DNA from: Bacteroidota bacterium
GTDB lineage: Bacteria > Bacteroidota > Bacteroidia > B-17B0 > Aurantibacillaceae
Assembly: GCA_013697245.1 (NCBI GenBank)
Contig: JACCXH010000064.1
Location: 1-35,375 of the forward strand
Direction: 5' to 3'
DNA: 35,375 bases
Position numbers and translations under genes: made by a program. Positions 25,433 to 33,834 of the stretch are shown piece after piece (position 1 is the stretch's first letter; every line of letters begins with the position of its first letter). Below the pieces are notes generated by a model. That model had not been told where the DNA came from. It saw only the letters and a list, made by a program, of their open reading frames with translations, and did not search any database.

Positions 25433-25996
25433 TTATAGGAATTTTTCGATTGCCTTGGGCAAATGTTCAAACTCTAATGCCTGTATTTTTTTTGAAAGTG
25501 ATTGAGGCGTTTCATCAGGATCGATAACACATTTTGCTTGTAGGATGATTTCTCCTTTATCATATTCTTCGTTCGCAAAATGAATAGTGATGCCGCTTTC
25601 TTTTTCTTTATTTTCGATTACCGCTTTGTGCACATTTAAACCATACATGCCTTTACCCCCATAATTTGGCAATAAAGCGGGATGAAGATTGATGATCTTA
25701 TTTGGAAATGCTTTTATAAATGCTTCGGGGATCTTTATTAAAAAACCTGCTAAAATAATTAGGTCTATCTTCTCTACTTTTAAGAATTCAATAAACTTAT
25801 CAGTATAATTTTCTAAAGCAGCTTTACTGATTATTTGTACGTTTTTTTTGTGTTTCTCGGCGCGTGCAATTATTCCGGCATCATCTTTATTGGTAATAAC
25901 CAGTTTAATTTTTATGCGTGGATCGTTTGCAAAATAATTAAATAAATTCTCAGCATTGGTTCCTTCCCCACTTGCAAATATGGCTGCATTTATCAT
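25433..25996 (-). CDS. purN: Phosphoribosylglycinamide formyltransferase
   Basis: PurN transfers a formyl group from 10-formyl-tetrahydrofolate to GAR in the third step of purine synthesis, in the cytoplasm. The phosphate loop FASGEGTN opens the protein. The catalytic residues are Asn103 and His105 (INLHPALLPNYGGKGMYG) and Asp146 (EEYDKGEII). SGITIHFANEE is the family signature. The 187-residue length is normal. ATG 25996 lies about six bases after a perfect -7 element, so the leader is very short. Confidence 0.96.
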   Translation of the reverse strand: MINAAIFASGEGTNAENLFNYFANDPRIKIKLVITNKDDAGIIARAEKHKKNVQIISKAALENYTDKFIEFLKVEKIDLIILAGFLIKIPEAFIKAFPNKIINLHPALLPNYGGKGMYGLNVHKAVIENKEKESGITIHFANEEYDKGEIILQAKCVIDPDETPQSLSKKIQALEFEHLPKAIEKFL

Positions 25997-26001
25997 TGGC
26001 G

Positions 26002-26009
26002 CAAAATTA
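26002..26009 (-). promoter_or_regulatory. Predicted -7 element of purN
   Basis: On the minus strand this reads TAATTTTG, a perfect TAnnTTTG box. Only five bases lie between it and ATG 25996, predicting a leader of zero to three bases. No TTG at normal spacing is found. Confidence 0.4.
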
Positions 26010-26098
26010 ACAAAGATTTGCGATTTAAGATTTACATTCTCTTGTTACAACAAAAAAATTATCAATAATCCATCTTTATATTCTTATTTTTACACTCT

Positions 26099-26959
26099 AT
26101 GATCTTAAACTATATAAAATGGGACCCATCTCCCGAGATCTTTACAATTCCCGGAATTGATTGGCCTGTGCGCTGGTATGGCTTAATGTGGGCCTTAGCT
26201 TTTATTACCAGTCATTTTTTTATGAATCGTATTTTTAAAGCCGAAAAGCGTTCTGACAAGGCTTTGGACACTTTAACCCTGTATATAATTTTAGGAACAG
26301 TTTTAGGCGCACGCCTTGGCCATTGTTTGTTTTATGGCCCATGGTTCGACGAAACATTACCAAATGGTGTGTTAATTGAAGGATATCTTTCTCATCCCCT
26401 AAATATTTTAAAAGTTTATGAAGGTGGCTTAGCTAGTCATGGCGGTGCTATTGGAATTATAATTGCTATGATATTATATTGCCGTAAAGAAAAAGAAAGC
26501 TGGCTTTGGTTATTTGACCGTTTGGTAGTTGTTGTGCCATTAGCCTCTATGTGCATTCGTTTAGGTAATTTAATTAATAGTGAAATTATTGGAAAAGTTA
26601 CCGATGTGCCCTGGGCTTTTATTTTTGCGCAGGAAGATAATTTACCGCGCCATCCTGCCCAGTTATACGAAGCAATTTTTTGTTTTTTCTTATTTATACT
26701 TATGTATTGGCTTTGGAAAAATAAACGCGATAACGTTGGTCCGGGTTTTATGTTTGGCTTAATGTGTGTTTTACTTTTTACCGAACGCTTTTTTGATGAG
26801 TTTTTAAAAGAGAACCAGGCTGCTTTCGAGAACGATCATCTTTTTAATAACGGGCAACTGCTCAGCATTCCATTTATTATGGTTGGCGGGTTTATGATTT
26901 GGCGCTCATTAAAATTAGTTCCTGGCGCTTACAAAAAAGAAATAGCTCAGCCGGAATAA
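26099..26959 (+). CDS. lgt: Prolipoprotein diacylglyceryl transferase
   Basis: This inner-membrane enzyme attaches diacylglycerol from phosphatidylglycerol to the lipobox cysteine of prolipoproteins. Seven or so membrane segments are visible. Catalytic-region motifs are WYGLMWA (26-32), YEGGLASHGGAIG with His114, the Lgt signature RLGNLINSEIIG (154-165) and RHPAQLYEA (184-192). The 286-residue length is normal. It is divergent from purN. A TATTTTTA box at 26085-26092 may be its -7 element. Several substrates of this enzyme are encoded nearby (the lipoproteins at 8815, 25095 and 27028). Confidence 0.97.
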   Translation: MILNYIKWDPSPEIFTIPGIDWPVRWYGLMWALAFITSHFFMNRIFKAEKRSDKALDTLTLYIILGTVLGARLGHCLFYGPWFDETLPNGVLIEGYLSHPLNILKVYEGGLASHGGAIGIIIAMILYCRKEKESWLWLFDRLVVVVPLASMCIRLGNLINSEIIGKVTDVPWAFIFAQEDNLPRHPAQLYEAIFCFFLFILMYWLWKNKRDNVGPGFMFGLMCVLLFTERFFDEFLKENQAAFENDHLFNNGQLLSIPFIMVGGFMIWRSLKLVPGAYKKEIAQPE

Positions 26960-27027
26960 TAAACTTTCTGCACAATATTTAAAGAACCTTCCCGTTTTTA
27001 AATTAAATCCATAAAATTTAAAACAAA

Positions 27028-27705
27028 ATGAAGAACTTACTTTATTGTATGTTGATATTTACTATTGCCCTAGTGCAAGGTTGTAAAAAGAAAGATGCTG
27101 AACCCGAAGAGGCAATGGCACCAACACCAACAGTAGCGGAACACTTAAACTCAGCAGCATATGTGCAATTAAAGATTGGTAACTATTGGATCTATCAGGA
27201 GATCAATGTAGATTCGCAGGGTAACGAAACGCCGACAATATCTTATGATAGTTGTTACATTGTAAGTGATTCATTAATTCGCGGCTCGAAATTTTTTAAG
27301 CTTAAAAATTTCTCGCCTCTTTTTTCTTATCAGAATCTTTTGCGCGATTCGTCTAATCACATTATTAATTCTCATGGTGAGATAATCTTTTCTGCCAATG
27401 ATTTTACAACAATTTTCGCAAATAATTTTGTTGTTGATCCACAGTCTCCAGCCGATACAATTGAAAAAGCCATTTCCAAAATGACGGATAAAGACCTTTC
27501 TATAATCGTACCTGCAGGAACTTTTACCACATCTAATTTCCAAAAAAAATATAACATTCATCCCAACTGGGCACAAGGCGTTCCTTTAAGATATATGAAT
27601 ACACGATTTGCTAAAAATATAGGAATGATAACGCAAACGCAACCGTTATTTTTATCAATGACTTCCAGTGTAGAAAGAAAGTTAGTGAGATATCATTTGA
27701 ACTAA
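27028..27705 (+). CDS. Lipoprotein of unknown function, 225 residues
   Basis: I do not recognise the function. A lipoprotein signal (MKNLLYCMLIFTIALVQGC) places Cys19 at the membrane, followed by KKKDAEPEEA, a charged linker. The first motif of the mature part, LKIGNYWIYQEINVDSQGNE, is a style often seen in uncharacterised Bacteroidota lipoproteins. The rest is beta-rich with no catalytic motif. It begins 68 bases after lgt on the same strand and may be co-transcribed with it. Its stop codon lies in a hairpin shared with the convergent purA gene. Confidence 0.8.
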   Translation: MKNLLYCMLIFTIALVQGCKKKDAEPEEAMAPTPTVAEHLNSAAYVQLKIGNYWIYQEINVDSQGNETPTISYDSCYIVSDSLIRGSKFFKLKNFSPLFSYQNLLRDSSNHIINSHGEIIFSANDFTTIFANNFVVDPQSPADTIEKAISKMTDKDLSIIVPAGTFTTSNFQKKYNIHPNWAQGVPLRYMNTRFAKNIGMITQTQPLFLSMTSSVERKLVRYHLN

Positions 27706-27726
27706 GCCAATAAAGTTTAGTTCAAA
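27696..27726. terminator. Hairpin between the lipoprotein and purA genes
   Basis: TTTGAACTAA (27696-27705) pairs perfectly with TTAGTTCAAA (27717-27726) around an 11-base loop. The left arm contains the lipoprotein stop codon, and the right arm ends five bases before the purA stop. The stem is AT-rich and lacks a long U-tract, so it may work as a weak bidirectional terminator. Confidence 0.5.
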
Positions 27727-27730
27727 TACC

Positions 27731-28996
27731 TTACATTCTTATTGTCTGCTTCCTATCCGGACCAACAGATACAATAGTAATTTTTGTATCAACCGCTTTC
27801 TCAATAAAACGAACATAGTCCATTAATTCTTTTGGCAGGTCGTTCTTATTTTCAATTGCTGTAAGATCTTTGTTCCAACCTTTTAAAGGTGTTGTAATTG
27901 GCTTAAGATAATTTGGATCGATATTGTAAGGTAAATAATCAATTACCTGTCCGTTATAATTATAATGTGTACAAACTTCAATAGTTTCAAACTCGCTCAA
28001 AATATCCGCCTTCATCATCATTAATTCTGTAACACCATTAACCATAACTGCATATTTTAATGCAGGAATGTCTAACCAACCGGTACGACGAGGTCTTCCT
28101 GTAGTGCTTCCAAATTCGCGTCCTATCTGGCGTATCTTTTCGCCTGTCTCATTTTCAAGTTCCGTTGGAAATGGTCCGCTGCCAACACGTGTGCAATAGG
28201 CTTTAAAAATTCCAATAACATTGCCAATTTTATTTGGTGCAATTCCCAACCCATTACAAGCGCCTGCGCAAATTGTATTGCTGCTTGTAACAAATGGGTA
28301 AGACCCAAAATCAATATCTAATAAACTACCTTGTGCACCTTCTGCTAAAACACGTTTACCCGAAACCATCGCGGTATTTAAATAATGTTCGGTTTCAACA
28401 AATTGTAATTCTTTTAACGATTCAATGGCTTCGAACCAGGTTGGCTCCAACTCAGCTAAATTATATTCAAAATTATAGAATGATAATAATTGTTTATGTT
28501 TTTCAACTAACGTATTATATTTTTCTTTAAACTCATTTGTTTCAATATCACCAATACGTAAACCATTTCTACCTGTCTTGTCCATGTAGGTTGGACCAAT
28601 ACCTTTTAAAGTAGAACCAATTTTATTTTTTCCTTTGGCGGCTTCGCTTGCGGCATCAATTAAACGATGAGTTGGTAAAATTAAATGCGCACGTTTACTG
28701 ATCAATAATTTTGATTTCACATCAACACCTAATTTTGATAAGGCTTCAATTTCTTTTTGAAAAATTACCGGATCTATAACAACCCCATTTCCAACAATGT
28801 TAATGGCCGTTGGGTGAAATATTCCACTTGGAATTGTATGCAACACGTGTTTAATGCCATTAAACTCTAAGGTATGCCCGGCATTTGGCCCACCCTGAAA
28901 ACGGGCAATAATATCATAATCAGGAGTTAAAACATCTACTATTTTACCTTTTCCTTCGTCACCCCATTGTAATCCCAAAAGTACGTCTGCCTTCAT
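27731..28996 (-). CDS. purA: Adenylosuccinate synthetase
   Basis: PurA joins IMP and aspartate with GTP to make adenylosuccinate, the first step from IMP to AMP. The P-loop LQWGDEGKGKIVD contains Asp13, and NAGHTL contains His41, the two catalytic residues. IGPTYMDKTGRNGLR, GSGPFPTEL and STTGRPRRTGW are further signatures. The 421-residue length is normal. ATG 28996 follows a -7 element by about 18 bases. It converges on the lipoprotein gene. Confidence 0.97.
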   Translation of the reverse strand: MKADVLLGLQWGDEGKGKIVDVLTPDYDIIARFQGGPNAGHTLEFNGIKHVLHTIPSGIFHPTAINIVGNGVVIDPVIFQKEIEALSKLGVDVKSKLLISKRAHLILPTHRLIDAASEAAKGKNKIGSTLKGIGPTYMDKTGRNGLRIGDIETNEFKEKYNTLVEKHKQLLSFYNFEYNLAELEPTWFEAIESLKELQFVETEHYLNTAMVSGKRVLAEGAQGSLLDIDFGSYPFVTSSNTICAGACNGLGIAPNKIGNVIGIFKAYCTRVGSGPFPTELENETGEKIRQIGREFGSTTGRPRRTGWLDIPALKYAVMVNGVTELMMMKADILSEFETIEVCTHYNYNGQVIDYLPYNIDPNYLKPITTPLKGWNKDLTAIENKNDLPKELMDYVRFIEKAVDTKITIVSVGPDRKQTIRM

Positions 28997-29014
28997 ATCA
29001 TTTTAATTAAAGGG

Positions 29015-29022
29015 CAAATTTA
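29015..29022 (-). promoter_or_regulatory. Predicted -7 element of purA
   Basis: On the minus strand this reads TAAATTTG, a perfect TAnnTTTG box that predicts a leader of about 14 bases. The TTG nearest upstream is only nine bases away, so the -33 element is not clear. Confidence 0.4.
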
Positions 29023-29185
29023 AATTAAAAGCAAAAGTTTACGGCCTTTTTTAATAACTTTTTAAAAGTAAAGTTATCCTCCGAATACAAGATATTCATA
29101 CAAAGTCTTATCAAATTTTTAGTGCTAAAAAACAAAAAAAGTTTGTATCGGCCCAATCTTTTACAAAAAAGAAATTTGTAAATTT

Positions 29186-29908
29186 ATGGCAATGCAAAAA
29201 ATAACTATAGCCATAGATGGATACAGTAGCTGCGGAAAAAGTACGCTGGCTAAAGCATTGGCCCAAAAATTAGGTTATAATTATATTGATACCGGCGCCA
29301 TGTACCGCGCAGCTACTTTATACGCGCTAGAAAACAAGATCATTGATGAAAACGATAATATCAATATCAAAGCCTTATTAAAAGCATTACCAAAAATAGA
29401 AGTTGAGTTTGAGGTAAATCCAAAAACGCACAACTCTGATATTCTTTTAAATGGCGTTGATGTTGAACGTGATATAAGAACCATGAAAGTAAGCGGCCTT
29501 GTAAGTAAAGTAAGCGCCATAAAAGAAGTTCGCGAAAAAATGGTTGCCTTACAGCGTTTAATGGGCAAAAAGAAGGCTGTTGTAATGGATGGAAGGGATA
29601 TTGGCACACATGTTTTTCCAAAAGCAGAATTAAAGATCTTTATGATTGCCGACCCGGATGTGCGTGCTAAAAGAAGACAAGATGAGTTTAGTAGTAAAGG
29701 ACAATATTTTACGATTGAAGAGGTAGAGATGAGTTTGCTAAAACGTGATATGGCAGATATAAGCAGGGAAGAAAGTCCGCTTACACAAGCTGAAGATGCG
29801 GTAATACTAGATAATAGTGAACTTAGTCGCGAAGAACAATTAGAATTTGTTTTAAAATTAATTGCCGATCTACAATTTATTTCCAGAGAAGAGCAATCGC
29901 ATCACTAA
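29186..29908 (+). CDS. cmk: Cytidylate kinase
   Basis: This cytoplasmic nucleoside monophosphate kinase makes CDP and dCDP from CMP and dCMP with ATP. The P-loop is GYSSCGKST (12-20). YIDTGAMYRA binds the nucleotide, and VVMDGRDIGTHVFP is the CMP-binding signature. The lid region has ADPDVRAKRRQDE. The 240-residue length is usual. The start at 29186 follows a GAAATTTG sequence (29171-29178) that could be a -7 element with one mismatch; a second Met two codons on is an equally possible start. It stands as a single gene. Confidence 0.96.
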   Translation: MAMQKITIAIDGYSSCGKSTLAKALAQKLGYNYIDTGAMYRAATLYALENKIIDENDNINIKALLKALPKIEVEFEVNPKTHNSDILLNGVDVERDIRTMKVSGLVSKVSAIKEVREKMVALQRLMGKKKAVVMDGRDIGTHVFPKAELKIFMIADPDVRAKRRQDEFSSKGQYFTIEEVEMSLLKRDMADISREESPLTQAEDAVILDNSELSREEQLEFVLKLIADLQFISREEQSHH

Positions 29909-30062
29909 AAAATTTAAACACATAGAAACTTAGACTTCATAGTTTCTATACTAATTATAATAGTTAAACATGGTTTTTTCTTCATCTTAATGAACAAACT
30001 CTGTGTTGCTTTCTGCATTCTGCTTAGGATCTATTCTTGGCGTCTAGGTGGTTAAAAAATTA
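29909..30062. repeat. Intergenic filler of the ACCACATAGA / CTATGTGGT repeat type
   Basis: The gap contains no gene. It carries a hairpin (ATAGAAACT 29922-29930 with AGTTTCTAT 29941-29949), words such as CTCTGTGTTG, and at 30043-30060 the element TCTAGGTGGTTAAAAAAT. A near-identical copy of the last lies at 30474-30491. Such degenerate strings are common between genes in Bacteroidota. Confidence 0.5.
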
Positions 30063-30437
30063 TTACAACAAAATTATTTCTTTCAGCAAGAAAAATGTTG
30101 TTACCAAACAAAGGTTGTGTATCAATTGATCAAAACCAATCATCACAAAAAAGAAACGCATATTCTTTTCTTCCCAAAACCTGGATGTTATTTTTGAAGT
30201 AAAAAAATCAACTATAAAATGTAAGACAACATTTATTGTCCACCAATAAAATGCAAATAATATATTACCATATAATGTTGCTAAAACAATAAAAGTGAGA
30301 AGTGAAACAGATGCATAAACGCCTACATGAATGCTTAACCATTTTAAACTTTTGCTTTTACCCGTTGCCATTTTAGAAGATTGAAAAACAAAATCTGCTA
30401 AAAAATGTACAATAAATATTATTAAAAGTATTATCAT
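30063..30437 (-). CDS. DUF3307 family membrane protein
   Basis: The small integral membrane protein has 124 residues. Four hydrophobic segments are visible. The N-terminal motif HFLADFVFQSSKMATGKSKS and the second HFIVDFFTSKITSRFW are the conserved, charged motifs of the DUF3307 family. Its function is unknown; members are widely found as single genes or next to regulatory genes. It follows dapD on the same strand after 59 bases and precedes the filler region. The two genes each end in a copy of the same 18-base element. Confidence 0.8.
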   Translation of the reverse strand: MIILLIIFIVHFLADFVFQSSKMATGKSKSLKWLSIHVGVYASVSLLTFIVLATLYGNILFAFYWWTINVVLHFIVDFFTSKITSRFWEEKNMRFFFVMIGFDQLIHNLCLVTTFFLLKEIILL

Positions 30438-30473
30438 TAAACTTCTAAATTTTCATATTAAAACGTATAGAAA

Positions 30474-30491
30474 TCTATGTGGTTAAAAAAT
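30474..30491 (-). repeat. Second copy of the 18-base 3'-flanking element
   Basis: TCTATGTGGTTAAAAAAT matches 30043-30060 in 17 of 18 positions and has the same orientation. It lies five bases beyond the dapD stop; the first copy lies two bases beyond the DUF3307 gene stop. Confidence 0.6.
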
Positions 30492-30496
30492 CGCCA

Positions 30497-31306
30497 TTAT
30501 ACTGCTACATTATTTTCACGAAGCGCATCGTTCAAAGAAGTTTTAAGATCTGTACTTTCTTTACGTTTGCCAATTATTAAAGCACACGGCACCTGGTAAT
30601 CGCCGGCAGGAAAGGTTTTTGTATAGCTTCCGGGGATAACTACACTTCTTTCTTGCACGTATCCTTTTGTCTCGATAGGTTTATTTCCGGTAACATCAAT
30701 AATTTTTGTAGACATGGTTAAAACAACATTTGCTCCTAAAACCGCTTCTTTACCCACTCTTACGCCTTCTACAACAATGCAACGTGAACCAATAAAACAA
30801 TTATCTTCTATAATAACCGGCGCAGCTTGCACGGGCTCTAACACTCCACCTATACCAACACCTCCGCTTAAGTGAACATTTTTTCCAATTTGCGCGCAAC
30901 TACCCACGGTAGCCCATGTGTCAACCATAGTGCCACTATCCACATAAGCGCCAATATTTACATAACTGGGCATCATAATTACACCGCTCGCTAAAAATGA
31001 GCCATAGCGGGCAACAGCAGGCGGTACAATTCTTACGCCGAGTTGTTCATAATTTGTTTTAAGTGCCATTTTATCGTGAAATTCAAACGGGCCAACCTCT
31101 ATCGTTGCCATTTTTCGGGTAGGAAAATAAAGGATAACCGCTTTTTTAACCCATTCGTTCACCTGCCAGCCGCCATCTTTTAAAGGCTCTGCAACACGCA
31201 GGGTTCCTTTATCCAATAATTCAATTACTTCGTTAATTGCTGTTACAGTTGTTTTTTCTTTTAATAACTCTCTGTTCAGCCATGCGGCTTCTATTATAGT
31301 TTGCAT
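30497..31306 (-). CDS. dapD: Tetrahydrodipicolinate N-succinyltransferase
   Basis: DapD succinylates tetrahydrodipicolinate with succinyl-CoA in the diaminopimelate/lysine pathway, in the cytoplasm. The N-terminal helical domain (residues 1-100) precedes a left-handed beta-helix of hexapeptide repeats: GVIMMPSYVNIGAYVDSGT, then IGKNVHLSGGVGIGGV, then IIEDNCFIGSRCIVVEGVRVG. These match DapD rather than other acyltransferases. The 269-residue length is close to the E. coli enzyme (274). It stands divergent from tRNA-Arg. Confidence 0.96.
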   Translation of the reverse strand: MQTIIEAAWLNRELLKEKTTVTAINEVIELLDKGTLRVAEPLKDGGWQVNEWVKKAVILYFPTRKMATIEVGPFEFHDKMALKTNYEQLGVRIVPPAVARYGSFLASGVIMMPSYVNIGAYVDSGTMVDTWATVGSCAQIGKNVHLSGGVGIGGVLEPVQAAPVIIEDNCFIGSRCIVVEGVRVGKEAVLGANVVLTMSTKIIDVTGNKPIETKGYVQERSVVIPGSYTKTFPAGDYQVPCALIIGKRKESTDLKTSLNDALRENNVAV

Positions 31307-31325
31307 AGGTCTTTAAATAAATCCT

Positions 31326-31356
31326 TTGCAAGGTATTAAAAAAATGCATATTTTTG
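31326..31356 (+). promoter_or_regulatory. Predicted tRNA-Arg promoter
   Basis: TTG (31326-31328) is followed after 20 bases by TATTTTTG (31349-31356), a perfect match to the Bacteroidota consensus. The start would lie near 31360, about ten bases before the tRNA. Confidence 0.65.
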
Positions 31357-31370
31357 CATCTCTAAATTAA

Positions 31371-31444
31371 GGTTATGTAGCTCAACTGGATAGAGCACCT
31401 CACTACGGATGAGGAGGTTTGGGGTTCGACTCCCTACATGACCA
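31371..31444 (+). tRNA. tRNA-Arg (anticodon ACG)
   Basis: The cloverleaf folds by eye. The acceptor GGTTATG pairs with CATGACC (one T-G pair) and the D-arm has GCTC/GAGC. The anticodon stem CCTCA/TGAGG holds the loop CTACGGA, so the anticodon is ACG. The T-arm is TGGGG/CCCTA with loop TTCGACT. The discriminator base is A and CCA is not encoded. The anticodon reads CGN arginine codons after deamination of A34 to inosine by TadA. Confidence 0.95.
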
Positions 31445-31456
31445 CTTTCGAAGATA

Positions 31457-31492
31457 AAAAAAAGCCCTTTCATTTATTTGGAAGGGCTTTTT
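31457..31492. terminator. Bidirectional Rho-independent terminator
   Basis: GCCCTTTC (31464-31471) pairs with GGAAGGGC (31480-31487) around an eight-base loop, with an A-run before and a T-run after. It serves the tRNA on the plus strand and the T9SS type B protein gene on the minus strand. Confidence 0.9.
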
Positions 31493-31532
31493 AATTGAGG
31501 AAAAATTAAAAGCAATTTTTTATATAGCTATA

Positions 31533-33815
31533 CTAATTTAACAGTGTAACGTGGCCAGTTAAAGTTTTAGCAACACCTCTTTGGTTGCCATAAATAAACT
31601 TATAGGAAATTTTATAAATGTAAGTGTCCGATTTACAATCCTGTCCTTTATACTTTCCATCCCAGCCCTGATAAGGATCTGTTGTTTCATGAATCTTCTC
31701 TCCCCACCTGTCAAATATCATCATATTAAACTCATTAAAATTAACTCCTTTAACAGTAAAAATATCATTTAGCCCATCGCTATTTAATGGTGTAAAAGTA
31801 TTTGGAACATAAATAACCGGCACCTCTTTTATCTCTACAATTTTGGTTATTGAATCAACACAATTATTCAAATTTATAACAATAAGCGTAACATTAAAAA
31901 ATCCTATATCATTATATAAATGCGTTGGATTGGTTTGCGAAGTTGTTGCGCCGTCACCAAAACTCCAGGATGAATTAGTATAATTTCCTCCTGATGCGTT
32001 TTGAAAATCAATTTTAGGATTTAGGAGGTCAGCATCGTTTGTTGGCGCATAAATAAAATTGGCTGTGGGCTTTTCGTAAACAGTAATAAAATCATTTTTA
32101 ACTTTTGAATTTACACATCCGCTATCTGATGTAGCAACTAAAGTAATATTATAACTACCGGGATTATTAAAAACAAATGTGGGCGCATTGACATTAGAAT
32201 TATTTCCCTGACCAAAATTCCATTGATAAGAATTGATCTTAGGATTATTACCGGATTGGTTTGTAAACTGAACCAATAGAGGTTGGCAACCTTGTTTAAC
32301 AAGTGCATCAAAATTTACAACCGGCAACTGATTAATATTAATATAAACAGTATCGCTCGATACACAATTATTTTTATCGGTTAGTACGGTAATATACTGG
32401 CCGCTAACTGTTGGTGTTAATACCAATGCTGAAGTATTGTTTGTCAAATTACTGCTTGTTGCACCTGTACTCCAATTTAAAACATAAGGTTTTGTACCGC
32501 CATTATAATTAGAGGTTAATTGTAACGGTTGATTTCTGCAAAACGAAAAATCGTTAGCGGTTAAACTTTGAGTTAATAAAACCGGTTCAAATACCGAAAT
32601 ATTATTTATAGTATCAGAACAGCCCATGCCGTCAGTTGCAATAATGGTATACGTTCCGGCAATTAAATTAGATTTTATTGTATCGGTAGAAATTACAGAA
32701 TTCCAATTATACGAATTTGCATCATACCCAACAGTAGATGAAAATTGAATGACGCCATTATTCTGTCCAAAACATTTTACACTATCAATATTCAATAAAG
32801 TAATACTTAATTGTTTATACTCCCCTAAAGTAAATACACCATAGTTTGTATTCGTAGGAACCGTTTGCTCGTTTAAAACTGAATTATTACTACTTGTAAT
32901 TGGTACCCAACCTGAAGTGGCGTGATACCATGTTTTTAAAAGTGTTTCTGTTATTGAATTAGTGCTGGCTGCGACAGCATTCCATTCATCATCTACATAA
33001 GTTAATTTTTTTATAACAGTGGGTGTTGTTACATAATTGTTAGCATTAATAACCCAAAAACGATCAAGCATTTTTTTTGCGTGTTCTGTACCGCAATTAT
33101 TTATTAAATCTGCCACGCCTGTTGGTAATGGGCGATTATTAATGGCTAAACTTGGTGTTGTAGGATAAGTTGATGCGCTGATACTTCCCACCCCGGCTTG
33201 CGATCCGGCACCAGAAATATTATAAAATACAGGAATGTAAGAAGCCGTATTTGTACCAAATGGAAATTCGTAGTTGCCTGTGTTGTTTCCCAAATTCCAC
33301 TGTATAATTCCGTATCCAGGGGTTGCAGGGGTTTCACTTAAAATATAACCTGTTGTTCTTATAATGGCAGATTGCAAAGCGTTAGTTACAAATAGGGTAT
33401 TGCTGTTCAGATCAAGTGGTCTTGACGTTAAATTTAAAACACCTGTTATTCCTCCAACAAACGTATTTATATTTAAACGTTTAGTGTTACTGCCAAGCAG
33501 TGTTAAATTATTAAAGGTAGTTGATGTTGTTCCGGTAATTAGTTGTAAGGCGCCATTTAATTCAACAAGTCCGGTTGTGGACGTAAGAGCAGATGTTGTT
33601 GAGTTATTTGTCCAATCTCCTGATAATGCAATTGTACCTGAATTATTTATCAACCCGATATTTACGCCATTATCTGTATTGATCACTTCCCCTTGGACAA
33701 ATATTAAACCGCCGCTTTGCACAGCAATTGAACTTCCATTATTAAAAAATTCGTTTTGACACGATAGATCAAACGAAATAATAGCAAGCAATAATATTTT
33801 AAATAAGTTGTTCAT
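31533..33815 (-). CDS. PKD-domain protein with T9SS type B (CHU_C) sorting domain
   Basis: The cell-surface or secreted protein has 760 residues. A signal peptide (residues 1-19, SFDLSC) opens it. The N-terminal half is a beta-rich region with asparagine/threonine-rich strands. A SprB-like repeat (CFGQNNGVIQFSSTVGYDANSYNWNS, then AGTYTIIATDGMGCSDT) lies near 355-410. Two PKD domains follow (about 500-585 and 590-665; SYQWNFGQG and SSWSFGDG). The last 85 residues are the gliding-motility-associated CHU_C domain: PNTFTPLNSDGLNDIF and then MIFDRWGEKIHET. Its length and build fit adhesins of gliding Bacteroidota. It starts 19 bases after the tail-collar gene, so both are probably one transcript. 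Confidence 0.9.
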   Translation of the reverse strand: MNNLFKILLLAIISFDLSCQNEFFNNGSSIAVQSGGLIFVQGEVINTDNGVNIGLINNSGTIALSGDWTNNSTTSALTSTTGLVELNGALQLITGTTSTTFNNLTLLGSNTKRLNINTFVGGITGVLNLTSRPLDLNSNTLFVTNALQSAIIRTTGYILSETPATPGYGIIQWNLGNNTGNYEFPFGTNTASYIPVFYNISGAGSQAGVGSISASTYPTTPSLAINNRPLPTGVADLINNCGTEHAKKMLDRFWVINANNYVTTPTVIKKLTYVDDEWNAVAASTNSITETLLKTWYHATSGWVPITSSNNSVLNEQTVPTNTNYGVFTLGEYKQLSITLLNIDSVKCFGQNNGVIQFSSTVGYDANSYNWNSVISTDTIKSNLIAGTYTIIATDGMGCSDTINNISVFEPVLLTQSLTANDFSFCRNQPLQLTSNYNGGTKPYVLNWSTGATSSNLTNNTSALVLTPTVSGQYITVLTDKNNCVSSDTVYININQLPVVNFDALVKQGCQPLLVQFTNQSGNNPKINSYQWNFGQGNNSNVNAPTFVFNNPGSYNITLVATSDSGCVNSKVKNDFITVYEKPTANFIYAPTNDADLLNPKIDFQNASGGNYTNSSWSFGDGATTSQTNPTHLYNDIGFFNVTLIVINLNNCVDSITKIVEIKEVPVIYVPNTFTPLNSDGLNDIFTVKGVNFNEFNMMIFDRWGEKIHETTDPYQGWDGKYKGQDCKSDTYIYKISYKFIYGNQRGVAKTLTGHVTLLN

Positions 33816-33834
33816 ATAATTGAATACATGTGTT

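Noticed and set aside
31371-31444. tRNA gene as an attachment site for an integrated element
   Set aside because: No repeat of the tRNA 3' end and no integrase gene is seen in the window.
33364-33759. 131-residue plus-strand ORF
   Set aside because: It lies antisense within the T9SS type B protein gene; its hydrophobic, valine-rich make-up is a mirror of that gene's Asn/Thr-rich codons.
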